A stretch of 64,000 nt of DNA from Treponema porcinum (GCF_900167145.1 NZ_FUWG01000002.1:333557-397556), one strand, 5' to 3'; counted from the stretch's first letter, positions 37,601 to 44,770 are shown. Numbers and translations: made by a program. Notes: generated by a model from the letters alone, not told the origin.

Positions 37601-37641
37601 ACAACAACCGCTATTGATATTAGCAGGGTAGATGAAATCAT
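34633..37641 (-). CDS. Membrane-anchored UvrD-type SF1 helicase with topoisomerase zinc fingers
   Basis: A 1002-residue protein. An N-terminal membrane helix (residues about 3-25) is followed by two tandem copies of a helical module: residues 54-115 and 133-197 share KWQ, FYSEL/LYQKL and LHN landmarks. The helicase begins at the Q-like motif SLDEQQRTAV, Walker A LAGAGSGKT (238-246), motif II VIVDEYQD, and ends with motif VI FYVAITRTRNRTFVL. The C-terminus has two C4 topoisomerase-type zinc fingers (CPLCKSGTLY and CPSCGGFLV). HelD/UvrD-like helicases act in repair or recombination; a membrane anchor is unusual. Vsr lies 92 bases downstream on the same strand. Confidence 0.85.
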   Translation of the reverse strand: MISSTLLISIAVVVVILSIFFSILYAKRKKRLERELEEKLAYFQEQIRIFFAEYFELKKHYISEVSETEFAEKWQAFYSELSKYRISKKDGFAEEIEHFRKTYSNLHNEIVSLNAEIRRKETLSQILKSVENFYTELFNLEKQYVTHSNSVSFIEKWQSLYQKLISADVRKEDDEFSEIERFKTVYHSLHNYFETANNQFIQNESTKYESLFSNIDGKSLDEQQRTAVITDENRILVLAGAGSGKTLTISAKVKYLCEVKKINPNEILLISFTKKSAEEMTERIQNKLNIPAVATTFHKLGLDIIKNADGKRPEVADENALTQFIHNFFENEIVNHPEIVKALTEYFAYFLEIPEDMEKHSSLGELYEEEKNADLETLKSKYEREKYIHETGAEKAKAFKTLNNEQVKSLEETKIANFLFMNGIKYEYEKLYPFESNDPNRKAYHPDFYLCDYDIYLEHFGVSKDFTVPWLSPVEEKKYLDDIYWKRAFHEEHNTKLIETYSYYSSEGVLLKKLEEILSANGITLKPRDFSDVFNTVYASKSNKYFSEFMNLCCTFINLFKSNNYKIEQIEVLKKNYCNSEPNDFLCERTSLFLDIIKVILTEYQNYLSAQNAIDFSDMINLAADKVETGCEITPYKYVIVDEYQDISKSRFNLLKAIVEKSQAKLFCVGDDWQAIYRFAGSDISLFTDFEKYFGYTKILKIEKTYRNSQNLIDEASHFVLQNPLQLKKDLHSDKNLDYPLVFWGYNEDPCKTLQFAVNKIISEFGVNSSILILGRTNYEKEILKKSGLFKIYTNNRKEYIEYIPAPEVQIDFLSVHKSKGLEADNVILLNFKNDKLGFPNQIADDKVLNLVLTNAENYKFAEERRLFYVAITRTRNRTFVLTDNKNPSPFFKEFIESNSVCFIGIKKVETTAQTQCPLCKSGTLYKVSHEGKYFVGCSNFPRCKYSLRDATILLNPKKCPSCGGFLVKRKGKNNHWFVGCTNYPYCEYTEQIQKNKNGKWL

Positions 37642-37644
37642 AAG

Positions 37645-38232
37645 TTAAAACACTTCGTCCTGCTCGTCTTCTACAGCACTTGCATTTTTAAAGTAGTAAT
37701 ACAAAACTAATTGACCTGTACCGTCATAAAATCCACTTGAAACAGTACATTCCAATGCAACTGATTTAAGTTCATCTGAAAGGGCAGAATTATATCCCCA
37801 AACAGCAGATAGTTCACGAGAACCTTCTCTTAGAGAATAAAACCAATACTCATCTTGTTGATGGTATGAATCGGAAGCGTTACTGTATTTATCTGTAACT
37901 TTTGGTTTCCCATATGTTTTTGCAATTCTGTCTTTAAGCGAGTTAAATGAATTTTTTAGTTCGGTGCCAAATTTGTTAGTTGTGATTGGAGAAGAAATTG
38001 CTCGTATTTGATATAATCCAGTTTTTTCATTTACATATACTGCATAACAATCAAATAATGGATGACTTTTAGTAGGTTTTATTAGATAAATATCGTCTTT
38101 TACCAAGGAAGGTTCTTCTTTGCATTGTTCGGTTATTTCTTCAACTGTCATTCCCATTTTTAGACCAAAAGGAGCGGCATATATAAAAGTCGAAATAATT
38201 CCAAAAATCATTACTAAAAATAATTTTCTCAT
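37645..38232 (-). CDS. Exported protein of unknown function
   Basis: A 195-residue protein with a signal peptide (end near IYAAP). I do not recognise a family. The mature part has a GLKMGMTVEEITEQC start, as seen in many small exported proteins that follow a fold-adaptor pattern, and a Tyr/Trp-rich middle (DEYWFYSLREG). AGGAGG lies upstream of ATG 38232. Its stop is three bases from the helicase start on the same strand, so the two are probably co-transcribed. Confidence 0.75.
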   Translation of the reverse strand: MRKLFLVMIFGIISTFIYAAPFGLKMGMTVEEITEQCKEEPSLVKDDIYLIKPTKSHPLFDCYAVYVNEKTGLYQIRAISSPITTNKFGTELKNSFNSLKDRIAKTYGKPKVTDKYSNASDSYHQQDEYWFYSLREGSRELSAVWGYNSALSDELKSVALECTVSSGFYDGTGQLVLYYYFKNASAVEDEQDEVF

Positions 38233-38436
38233 TTTATCCTCCTGTGCCCCATTGCGAGCATCATCCTAACACAAATCACACATATCCTGTATAAATTTCT
38301 TATACAGTTTTTTGTCCGTATAAGATTCATAACGAGTTAGTTTCTTCTACTTTATTATAAATTATCAGATTTTTCTACGGATATCTCTAATCTTGCATTC
38401 TATCAATTGATTTCCGTGTGCAAAAATAAAAATTTA

Positions 38437-38465
38437 TTGTTTTTTATGGCGTTCTATGTTATTAT
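38437..38465 (+). promoter_or_regulatory. Promoter candidate upstream of the 22-bp array
   Basis: TTGTTT (38437-38442) and TATTAT (38460-38465) are separated by 17 bases. An alternative TATAAT overlaps just downstream. Transcription would run rightward through the 22-bp array toward the GNAT gene at 38967. Confidence 0.5.
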
Positions 38466-38503
38466 ATAATAAAGAATTAGACTTTGTATTTTTGCAAAAA
38501 TCT

Positions 38504-38657
38504 GTAAACAGTCTGTTTACAGGCTGTAAATAGACTGTTTACAACATGAAAACAGACTGTTTACAAGGCGTAAAAAGCCTGTTTTCCGAATATTTGTTCA
38601 AGATAAAGATAATTTTTGCTCAAGATGAAAATAAATTTTGTTCTTGATGAAATATTT
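38504..38657. repeat. Degenerate 22-bp tandem array, seven units
   Basis: Seven consecutive units of exactly 22 bases. The first four begin GTAAACAG, GTAAATAG, GAAAACAG and GTAAAAAG and carry CTGTTTAC-like centres, so each is itself an inverted repeat. The last three follow a diverged pattern with GTTCAAGAT, GCTCAAGAT and GTTCTTGAT. The same period and the GTAAAC start recur at 62,657-62,788. The rest of the gap 38,233-38,966 holds AT-rich sequence, a partial frame (38,740 onward) and a GTCATCCCGAACTTG half-element near 38,691. Confidence 0.8.
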
Positions 38658-38739
38658 TTTTGTCCGTGCATTTGGGCATGCTAATACGTTTTTGTCATCC
38701 CGAACTTGCAGCTTTTTTTCTAACTTTCACTTTTTATAG

Positions 38740-38991
38740 AAAATTCTCCCCAAAAATGTTAAACTTCAACTAAAAGTCAGGCAAAAAAAAACAAGCGGAG
38801 ATTACAATGTTTCAAAAATCAATAATCTAAAAATATCTTGCAAAACTGATTATGGTTACTATATATCTGATGAAGCAAAAAATATTGATGAAGAAATATT
38901 TTTTTATTTACCAAAAGAATTGTTTATTCTAAGAGAAGACAAAATAAAAGATATTATTGAGAAAAAATGGAACTTTACACACAGCGTTTGA
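38740..38991 (+). pseudogene. Remnant reading frame without start codon
   Basis: A frame open for 83 codons, with protein-like composition (KTDYGYYISDEAKNIDEE, then FFYLPKELFILREDKIKDII), but no ATG, GTG or usable TTG near its beginning, following a TAG at 38737. It looks like the 3' piece of a gene whose start was lost. It overlaps the start of the GNAT gene by 25 bases. The family is not recognised. Confidence 0.4.
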
Positions 38992-39542
38992 TTTTACGGC
39001 GCTGGAACGAAAACGATGCTGAAAATTTATTTGAATACGCAAAAGACCCTGATGTCGGCCCGATTGCAGGTTGGCCGCCGCACAAAAGTGTTTCGGAAAG
39101 TCTTGAAGTTATAAAAAATATTTTGTGCTGTTCTGCGTGTTTTGCAATCTGCTTAAAGCCTCGCAATCTTGCAATCGGCTGTATTGAACTTAAGCTGAAC
39201 GGAACTACTGATATGACTGACCGCGATGACGAATGTGAACTGGGGTTTTGGCTTGGAAAAAAGTTTTGGGGTCAGGGGATTATGAGCGAAGCCGGAGCTG
39301 AAATTATCCGCTATGGTTTTGAAAATTTACAGATGAAAAAAATCTGGTGCGCTTATTACGACGGAAACTTAAAATCAAAGCGGGTTCAGGAAAAACTCGG
39401 GTTTGTCTATCACAGCACATGCGATTCAGTCCCTGTTCCGCTGATGAACGAAACAAGAATCGGGCATAAGAATGTTCTTACAAGAGAGCTGTGGGAAGAA
39501 AATTTCCTGCACAATCCCCCATTAACACCTTGCGGAGAATAA
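38967..39542 (+). CDS. GNAT acetyltransferase, RimJ/RimL type
   Basis: A 191-residue GNAT enzyme that transfers acetyl from acetyl-CoA to an amine. It opens with the RimJ/L pattern YTQRLILRRWNENDAENLF and has the acetyl-CoA-binding segment GFWLGKKFWGQGIMSEAGA and the terminal SKRVQEKLGF. The acceptor is unknown; relatives acetylate ribosomal proteins or small molecules. No ribosome site precedes ATG 38967. Its stop codon lies inside the first of two inverted repeats that lead to the fic gene. Confidence 0.85.
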   Translation: MELYTQRLILRRWNENDAENLFEYAKDPDVGPIAGWPPHKSVSESLEVIKNILCCSACFAICLKPRNLAIGCIELKLNGTTDMTDRDDECELGFWLGKKFWGQGIMSEAGAEIIRYGFENLQMKKIWCAYYDGNLKSKRVQEKLGFVYHSTCDSVPVPLMNETRIGHKNVLTRELWEENFLHNPPLTPCGE

Positions 39543-39602
39543 CTTTCTAATCTCCGCAAAAAATAGGTAAAATATGCGGAGAATAACTTGATAATCTCCG
39601 CA
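39530..39602. promoter_or_regulatory. Two directly repeated inverted repeats at the fic promoter
   Basis: Copy 1 has arms TTGCGGAGA (39530-39538) and TCTCCGCAA (39551-39559); copy 2 has TGCGGAGA (39575-39582) and TCTCCGCA (39595-39602). The loops, ATAACTTTCTAA and ATAACTTGATAA, are nearly identical, and the copies are 44 bases apart. Copy 2 covers the -35 box and spacer start of the fic promoter, so both look like operators, possibly for the winged-helix domain of the Fic protein itself. Confidence 0.7.
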
Positions 39603-39616
39603 AGGAATGTTATTCT
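39588..39616 (+). promoter_or_regulatory. Promoter for fic, leaderless geometry
   Basis: TTGATA (39588-39593) and TATTCT (39611-39616) are separated by 17 bases, and ATG 39623 begins six bases after the -10 box. A transcript would start at or next to the ATG. Confidence 0.65.
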
Positions 39617-39622
39617 TCTGGT

Positions 39623-40774
39623 ATGGCTTATTTATGGCAAAATGCAGGCTGGCCGGATTTTTTCTGGGATAATTCAAAGCTCTTGAATCCGCTTCTGGAA
39701 CTTCATTCCAATCAGGGAATTCTGGAAGGGCAGATGCGGCTTATGGGATTTTCCGTTCAGTCTGAATCGGCTATAAACAGGTTTACTCAGGAAATCAAGA
39801 ATTCGTTTGAAATCGAAGGCGTAAATCTTGATGAGTCAAGCCTGCGTTCTTCTGTTGCACGAACTTTGGGGTTGGAAAATATTATTCTTGCAAAAGGCGG
39901 TCAGCTTGACAAAAACCGGCCGCATATAAATTCGATTGTCGAAGTAATAACGGATGCCGTTCATAACTGCAATGCGCCGCTCTCTCAGGAGAGGCTTTTC
40001 AGCTGGCACAAAAAACTGTTCGGAAATCCGTCGGGAAACGAAAGTTTTAACGGGCTTTACAAAATTCACGTAGGGGAATATCGGACTGACTGCAACGGAC
40101 CTATGCGCGTCATAAGCGGTTTTGGCAGGAACGAGCAGGTTCACTTTGAAGCGCCGCCTGCCGGAATTCTGCAAAAAGAAATGGCGCGGTTTTTTGACTG
40201 GTTCAATTTTGACTCGGAGGAACAGAATTTGAGTTCCGTAATAAAGAGCGCGGTTGCACATTTGTATTTTGTGGAGCTTCACCCGTTTGAGGACGGAAAC
40301 GGCCGCCTTGCCAGAGTGATTGCGGATATGGCACTTTGCCGCGGTGATAAAAATTCAGCGCATACAGACCATCTTTACAGTATGAGTTCTCAGTTGTGCC
40401 GGGAGCGAAAAGAATATTACGAAATGCTCCATTATATAGAAACGAGCGGTTCGCTTGACATAACTCAGTGGCTTTTGTGGTATTCCGGCTGTATGAACCG
40501 TGCGGTTCTGTCTGTTATTTCGGAACTTGAACAGACTCAAAAGCGCAGGGAATTCTGGGCAAAAGCTGATTCGTTCGGAATAAATGAACGCCAGCGGAAA
40601 ATTCTTGGAATGCTGCTGAATGATTTTGAAGGAAATTTGACTTCGCAAAAATATGCAAAAATCTGCAAGTGCTCGCAGGATACGGCAAACCGCGATATAA
40701 GCAGGCTTATCAAAGCAGACATTCTTGCAAAAACAGAAGCCGGCGGAAGAAGCACGTGCTATAAATTGAAATAA
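39623..40774 (+). CDS. Fic-family AMP-transferase with C-terminal helix-turn-helix
   Basis: A 383-residue Fic protein, which typically transfers AMP to a hydroxyl side chain of a target protein. The N-terminal DUF4172-like region contains NSFEIEG (about residues 57-63), matching the inhibitory motif [S/T]xxxE[G/N] of class II Fic proteins. The active-site loop is HPFEDGNGRLAR. The last 70 residues form a winged-helix-like region (ERQRKILGMLL, SQDTANRDISRLIKADIL). Autoregulation through the repeated inverted repeats upstream is inferred. Translation appears leaderless. Confidence 0.9.
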   Translation: MAYLWQNAGWPDFFWDNSKLLNPLLELHSNQGILEGQMRLMGFSVQSESAINRFTQEIKNSFEIEGVNLDESSLRSSVARTLGLENIILAKGGQLDKNRPHINSIVEVITDAVHNCNAPLSQERLFSWHKKLFGNPSGNESFNGLYKIHVGEYRTDCNGPMRVISGFGRNEQVHFEAPPAGILQKEMARFFDWFNFDSEEQNLSSVIKSAVAHLYFVELHPFEDGNGRLARVIADMALCRGDKNSAHTDHLYSMSSQLCRERKEYYEMLHYIETSGSLDITQWLLWYSGCMNRAVLSVISELEQTQKRREFWAKADSFGINERQRKILGMLLNDFEGNLTSQKYAKICKCSQDTANRDISRLIKADILAKTEAGGRSTCYKLK

Positions 40775-40866
40775 TGTGAATAATGTTTGTGCAATTCCAT
40801 AAACGTAAAAACGGACAAAGAACTCCGTCTTATAGAAAAAATCCCTCTTCTGCAATAAATATCACT

Positions 40867-41178
40867 ATGAAACTTTTAATTGTAATTGATATGCAGAACG
40901 ATTTTATTGACGGAGCACTTGGAACAAAAGCTGGTGTTGGCGGTTCCAGCCTTTCAAAGAAAACCGAAGAAATTACCCTTTTGGATGTCTACAAGGCAGT
41001 GAGCGAAGAAGAAGATACTGACCGTTCTGTGTTCAATTTTCACTCAAACCCAAATCCAAAATGCCCTGTTGGAAGCAAGATTCATGCAGTTCTAGACCAA
41101 CCATTAGATAATGCCCAAAAGGCTTTGGAAGAAGAATTGAAAAAAACAACAATTAAGGATTTGATGGGAAAGCTATAA
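40867..41178 (+). pseudogene. Isochorismatase/Rrf2-regulator deletion fusion
   Basis: A 103-residue open frame made of two unrelated parts. Residues 1-21 (LLIVIDMQNDFIDGALGTK) are the start of an isochorismatase-like cysteine hydrolase. From about residue 22 (AGVGGSSLSKKTEEITLLD, then HSNPNPKCPVGSKI) the sequence is the C-terminal half of an Rrf2/YwnA-type regulator. The hydrolase loses its active site and the regulator loses its DNA-binding helices, so neither function can survive. The junction at about 40,925-40,935 keeps frame. Confidence 0.75.
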
Positions 41179-41179
41179 T

Positions 41180-41380
41180 CTAGTGTCCTATCATCGTATT
41201 TGCCCGGTATTCTGCATTCAGCTGGGAAATCTCTTTTTTACCGTCTATATACTGCTGATAGTCAATTTCCATGCCGCCACAGGCACAGCACATGGAACAG
41301 TCGCTTCCGCAGCCAAGAGCATCGGCAACGATTTTTTCTCGTTCTTCCTTTGTTGTGTCTTTTATCAAAATACTTCTCAT
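41180..41380 (-). CDS. Small Cys-rich protein, paralogue of 60277-60504
   Basis: A 66-residue protein of unknown function beginning MRSILIKDTTKEEREKIV, with a Cys cluster (CGSDCSMCCACGG) and the end YQQYIDGKKEISQLN. The gene at 60,277 shares ILIKDTT, the Arg-Glu-x-Ile-Val run, a following Cys segment and the YIDG-KE-LN end. The Cys cluster may hold metal. A promoter with TATAAT lies upstream on the minus strand. Confidence 0.7.
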   Translation of the reverse strand: MRSILIKDTTKEEREKIVADALGCGSDCSMCCACGGMEIDYQQYIDGKKEISQLNAEYRANTMIGH

Positions 41381-41403
41381 TGACTGCCAGCCCCCTTGAT
41401 TGT

Positions 41404-41432
41404 ATTATAAACCAATCTGAGTAATAGGTAAA
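41404..41432 (-). promoter_or_regulatory. Promoter for the small Cys-rich protein
   Basis: On the minus strand TTTACC (41432-41427) and TATAAT (41409-41404) are separated by 17 bases, about 20 bases before ATG 41380. Confidence 0.55.
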
Positions 41433-41449
41433 CAAGGATATTTAGATAT

Positions 41450-41923
41450 ATGATAAATAAAAAAGTTTTAGAATTCCTCAAAGCTAAGGGATACGCAGAC
41501 AGACTTACAGAACACAAAGAAACAATCGACACCGTAGAACATGCAGCACAGCAGATTGGCTGTTCTGAGGCAGAGATTGCAAAGACACTCTCATTTATTG
41601 TGGATGAAAAACCTGTTATCGTGGTAATGGCAGGTGACGGCCTTGTAAACTACTCAAAGTTTAAGGCACAGTTTCACGTAAAGCCCAGCATGATTGCCCG
41701 CGACCAGGTTGAAGCAATTACCGGCTTTGCTCCCGGCGGAGTCTGTCCTTTCAATGTTCCAAAAGAAATCCCCGTATGGCTCGATGTTTCAATGAAGAGA
41801 TTTGAATATGTTCATCCAGCAGGCGGAAACTCATTTACTTCGGTAAAACTAACTCCCTCCGAACTGGAAGAAGTATCAGGCGCCACCGGCTGGTGTTATG
41901 TCTGTAAGGGCTGGAAAGAATAG
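41450..41923 (+). CDS. YbaK/ProX-type aminoacyl-tRNA deacylase
   Basis: A 157-residue YbaK-fold protein, which hydrolyses mischarged aminoacyl-tRNA such as Cys-tRNA(Pro) or Ala-tRNA(Pro). The family elements are the Lys in AKTLSFIVDEKPVIVVMAGD, GFAPGGVCPF and the closing YVHPAGGNSFTSVKLTP. AAGGAT lies upstream of the ATG. A broken second copy of part of this gene lies at 51,511-51,568, sharing an identical 25-base block. Confidence 0.88.
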   Translation: MINKKVLEFLKAKGYADRLTEHKETIDTVEHAAQQIGCSEAEIAKTLSFIVDEKPVIVVMAGDGLVNYSKFKAQFHVKPSMIARDQVEAITGFAPGGVCPFNVPKEIPVWLDVSMKRFEYVHPAGGNSFTSVKLTPSELEEVSGATGWCYVCKGWKE

Positions 41924-41957
41924 ATTCGGACTTGGAGTTTCCGCATTTGATCTTTTG

Positions 41958-42371
41958 CTAACTTATCAATGCAAAAGTATCTGCTACAAGTTTTACAAAA
42001 GCTTTTGTCTGCTCATCTTCAGTATGCTCAAAATTAAGTATAAAACCTTCAGTTTGCAGCTTATACCTTTCAAGTTCTGTTTTTTCAAATTCTGTTTTAA
42101 CCGGAATAATTGTATTTACTTGAGCTTTTTTTCTTAGATCCATTAAACTAAAAGCAACAGATTTTGAATATCTTTTAAGATATCTCTTTGCTTCAGGTGA
42201 CAAACTTGGATTGTATTTTATTGGCTTATTTTTCTTATATGCTTTTCTAAAACCTTCCCAAATCTTGATCATTTGGTTAGCTTCTGAATTGAACAATCTG
42301 TAATCCATGTCTCCTGGCAAAATAGTTCTAATAAACTCTTCAGCAAGTTTCAATTGTTCTAACTTAGCCAT
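41958..42371 (-). CDS. Hypothetical protein, last gene of a three-gene unit
   Basis: A 137-residue soluble, mostly helical, Lys-rich protein; I do not recognise the family. It has GGGAGG upstream of ATG 42371. A nested hairpin (42,387-42,423) lies between it and the preceding gene on the same strand. It belongs with the genes ending at 42,422 and 43,230. Confidence 0.65.
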   Translation of the reverse strand: MAKLEQLKLAEEFIRTILPGDMDYRLFNSEANQMIKIWEGFRKAYKKNKPIKYNPSLSPEAKRYLKRYSKSVAFSLMDLRKKAQVNTIIPVKTEFEKTELERYKLQTEGFILNFEHTEDEQTKAFVKLVADTFALIS

Positions 42372-42386
42372 ATTATCCTCCCATAA

Positions 42387-42423
42387 AAAGTCAAGAAGAT
42401 TGTTTCAACAATCGATTGACTTT
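42387..42423 (-). promoter_or_regulatory. Nested hairpin abutting the ribosome site
   Basis: Read on the minus strand: outer arms AAAGTCAA and TTGACTTT enclose an inner stem GATTG/CAATC with loop TTGAAA, and the 3' arm runs into TTTTATGGGAGG, the ribosome site of the downstream gene. The same design, with a different inner stem but the same TTGAAA loop, precedes the Dxs-like gene at 53,610-53,651. It could be an intrinsic terminator or a translation-control hairpin. Confidence 0.65.
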
Positions 42424-43216
42424 ATCGTATAACGACCGGCAATTTATCTTTTACAGATATTTTTAAAGGTAAAGTATCATTTATGATACGCTGGGATTGA
42501 CTAACAAGACTTAAAGTTTTTTCCAGGAGTTCTGGATTTTCGATATAACATTTCTGCCCGAATATTGCAGTAATAATACACATTGCCTTTTGCTTTAAGT
42601 TCTCATTTTCGATTGCGTCTTGAGTTTCATCCCCTACTTTGTTATAACCATCTGACATAATTTGTTCATTATAAGAATCTAAATCGCTTTTATAATTTGA
42701 ATAGGCAGAACTAAGAGCTTCTAATATTTCTGTTTTAACATCTTTAAAAAACAATATATAATCAAGAAAAGATTGTAACTCTTCTATAAACCTAGATAAG
42801 CTTTCATTGAGGTTTGATACTTTAAATCTATAAACTTGATTTTTCTGATTTCTGATATTAGAAAGTAATTCTTCTAAAGTTCCTGTCATTTCGTTTATTT
42901 CATCATCAGAAACTGAGAGCTTATTTTCGTAATATAGAGCTTTCAATACTTTTATTGCAGCTTTAGTATTCTCACCTAATACCGTAAAGATACCATAGTT
43001 TACTTTCAATAATGCAGCTGGTTCAATTTGTCTGTATTCATTAATGAATATTCGAATAATATCCGGGAAATGATTTTTTTCATATTCTTTTTGTTCATAA
43101 GAATTGAGTACATAATCATAATAAGTCTTCGAATTTATAAGAATTTCCAATAGATAGTTGATTCTTTCTAAACCAGTGTAACCACTTAATTCGTGTAATT
43201 GAAAATTATCTAACAT
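42422..43216 (-). CDS. Hypothetical protein, helical
   Basis: A 264-residue soluble protein rich in Glu, Lys, Asn and Ile, mostly helical, with no recognised motif. ATG 43216 has AGGAG nine bases upstream; a TTG six bases earlier is less likely. It begins 13 bases after the stop of the zinc-motif protein on the same strand. Confidence 0.65.
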   Translation of the reverse strand: MLDNFQLHELSGYTGLERINYLLEILINSKTYYDYVLNSYEQKEYEKNHFPDIIRIFINEYRQIEPAALLKVNYGIFTVLGENTKAAIKVLKALYYENKLSVSDDEINEMTGTLEELLSNIRNQKNQVYRFKVSNLNESLSRFIEELQSFLDYILFFKDVKTEILEALSSAYSNYKSDLDSYNEQIMSDGYNKVGDETQDAIENENLKQKAMCIITAIFGQKCYIENPELLEKTLSLVSQSQRIINDTLPLKISVKDKLPVVIR

Positions 43217-43229
43217 AATCAATCGCTCC

Positions 43230-44054
43230 TTATAAAACTCCGTGTTCAGAGGCGGTGCAGAAAGTACCTTCTTTTATTTTTTCCACACTAATTTTCAGGC
43301 TTCTTGCAACTCTTTTTCTACGATCGTCCTTTACTTTTTTATACAGAGGAAATGCGTCTTCTAAAATCCCGTTTTCAATTTTTTGAGCAAGCTTCCAGAG
43401 TTTTTTTATCTGTTGTACGACTGCATCCTTTTCCGGAGTTCGTTTAACTTCGAGAATTTCATCATAATATTCATTAGGCGGAGCACCAAAAATACTATTT
43501 CCGGTAATAAGCTTTTTGCCAAACCGTATGCTCGCCTCATTGTATATACGATCGTCATAGGGATCATTTAATCGGTCTGAAAGGGAATCTATCTCTTCCT
43601 GATTTTCCCTATAAAATTCCTGGAGCTTTGTTACTACAGAAAGTTCCTTACCGTAGACTATGTCTTTCCGCTCCCCTTTATATTTTTTCCCTTTATATGT
43701 CTCTCTGGGAAGAAGTATTTTTCGGTATAGACCGTTGTCATAGACTCGTATTATAAATTCTCCACCTTCTACTAACCCCTTAAGCCGCCGTTCATAGATG
43801 ACTTCAAAAAGATCATCCTTTACACTTTCGATTTTTCCTTCCTTAATAGCAGTTGCCTTTTCCAATCGGGTTTCATTGACAATCTTAATACATTCGGAAC
43901 AGCAGCGTTTGTTTTCTCCAAAGGCCATTTTTTCCTCTTCAGCTGTCCAGATGCCCCAGGTTGAATTACCATAGTCTGTGTATTCTTTTCCGCAGATGCA
44001 GCAATTTCCTGTTTCCGTAATATGACCTAATCTATCGTATTCTTCTTTAGTCAT
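43230..44054 (-). CDS. Hypothetical protein with N-terminal zinc motif
   Basis: A 274-residue protein. Residues about 18-54 hold CCICG and CCSEC pairs, a likely C4 zinc site similar to HNH- or treble-clef-type fingers. The middle is rich in Tyr, Lys and Arg; the C-terminus is basic. No catalytic motif is recognised. GAGGTGACATC before ATG 44054 is a good ribosome site. It is first in the three-gene minus-strand unit and is separated from the operon to its right by a terminator. Confidence 0.7.
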   Translation of the reverse strand: MTKEEYDRLGHITETGNCCICGKEYTDYGNSTWGIWTAEEEKMAFGENKRCCSECIKIVNETRLEKATAIKEGKIESVKDDLFEVIYERRLKGLVEGGEFIIRVYDNGLYRKILLPRETYKGKKYKGERKDIVYGKELSVVTKLQEFYRENQEEIDSLSDRLNDPYDDRIYNEASIRFGKKLITGNSIFGAPPNEYYDEILEVKRTPEKDAVVQQIKKLWKLAQKIENGILEDAFPLYKKVKDDRRKRVARSLKISVEKIKEGTFCTASEHGVL

Positions 44055-44080
44055 GATGTCACCTCTTATATTTCCAATAC

Positions 44081-44150
44081 AAAAAAGCAGAGCTTATACC
44101 AATTTGCACAGGCTGAAATTCTCCACAGTCTGCACTTCTCTAAGCCCTGC
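44081..44150 (-). terminator. Terminator of the SPFH operon
   Basis: Arms GCAG-A-GCTTA (44087-44096) and TAAGC-C-CTGC (44141-44150) with one mismatch. On the minus strand the stem is followed by TTTTTT (44086-44081). It ends the leftward operon beginning at 49,043. Confidence 0.7.
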
Positions 44151-44195
44151 AATTTTTTAATCAATACATTCATCACAACAGCTGTTTATCTGTCT

Positions 44196-44768
44196 TTAAA
44201 AATACTTTTCTGCCTGCTTTAAACCATCAGCTAAATACTCTTCTTCAATACTGTGATGCCCCTTTATTAAAATGCTGTTTTGATAAAAATCTTCTTTATA
44301 TTGGAATAATTTATCAAATGAATCTTTGAAATGAAATAATTCATCGTCCTTTGCAAAAATGCCAAAACTTCTTCTTTTTTGTTCTTCTGGAATGTCTTTA
44401 TATTTTTCCATTTCACGAAAGTCTGCCAATACTTTATCTGAAAGAATTATGGGATTACCAGTTGACCGGTCTCTAAGTTTTGGAATCTCAATAGAAGGAT
44501 ATAAACACGGATTTATTACAAGTTTGTCTATTATCTCTTCATATTGAAGAACATAAAAAGCTCCAAGGGAGGCTCCAATTAACAAATCAACTTTTTCACT
44601 CTTACAATAGTCCCTGATAAGACACTGAGTTTTTTTTACATCAGTGTGCAAATCTGGAAAAGGTATTGAATGAATGTTCCATTTTGTGAGAGTCTTTTTT
44701 AGCGTTTCAAAAGTTCCGCCCTTTGGATTTCCCATAAAGCCGTGAATGTACAAAGCGTTTTTCTTCAT
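44196..44768 (-). CDS. YqiA/UPF0227-type alpha/beta-hydrolase
   Basis: A 190-residue esterase-like protein. It begins ALYIHGFMGNPKGGTFETL, has the nucleophile elbow GASLGA (Ser nucleophile), a catalytic Asp candidate in FAKDDELF, and the terminal His in IKGHHSIEE. YqiA-like proteins hydrolyse small esters, but natural substrates are not known. It begins two bases after the upstream gene's stop, as the last gene of the leftward operon. Confidence 0.8.
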   Translation of the reverse strand: MKKNALYIHGFMGNPKGGTFETLKKTLTKWNIHSIPFPDLHTDVKKTQCLIRDYCKSEKVDLLIGASLGAFYVLQYEEIIDKLVINPCLYPSIEIPKLRDRSTGNPIILSDKVLADFREMEKYKDIPEEQKRRSFGIFAKDDELFHFKDSFDKLFQYKEDFYQNSILIKGHHSIEEEYLADGLKQAEKYF

Positions 44769-44770
44769 AA

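Noticed and set aside
14152..37641. Gabija-like defence system (OLD nuclease plus UvrD helicase)
   Set aside because: The OLD-like ATPase and the UvrD-type helicase are about 19 kb apart, in different operons, and the helicase has a membrane anchor and zinc fingers unlike GajB.
38504..38657. CRISPR array
   Set aside because: Units are contiguous and degenerate, with no unique spacers between identical repeats, and no cas genes are in the window.
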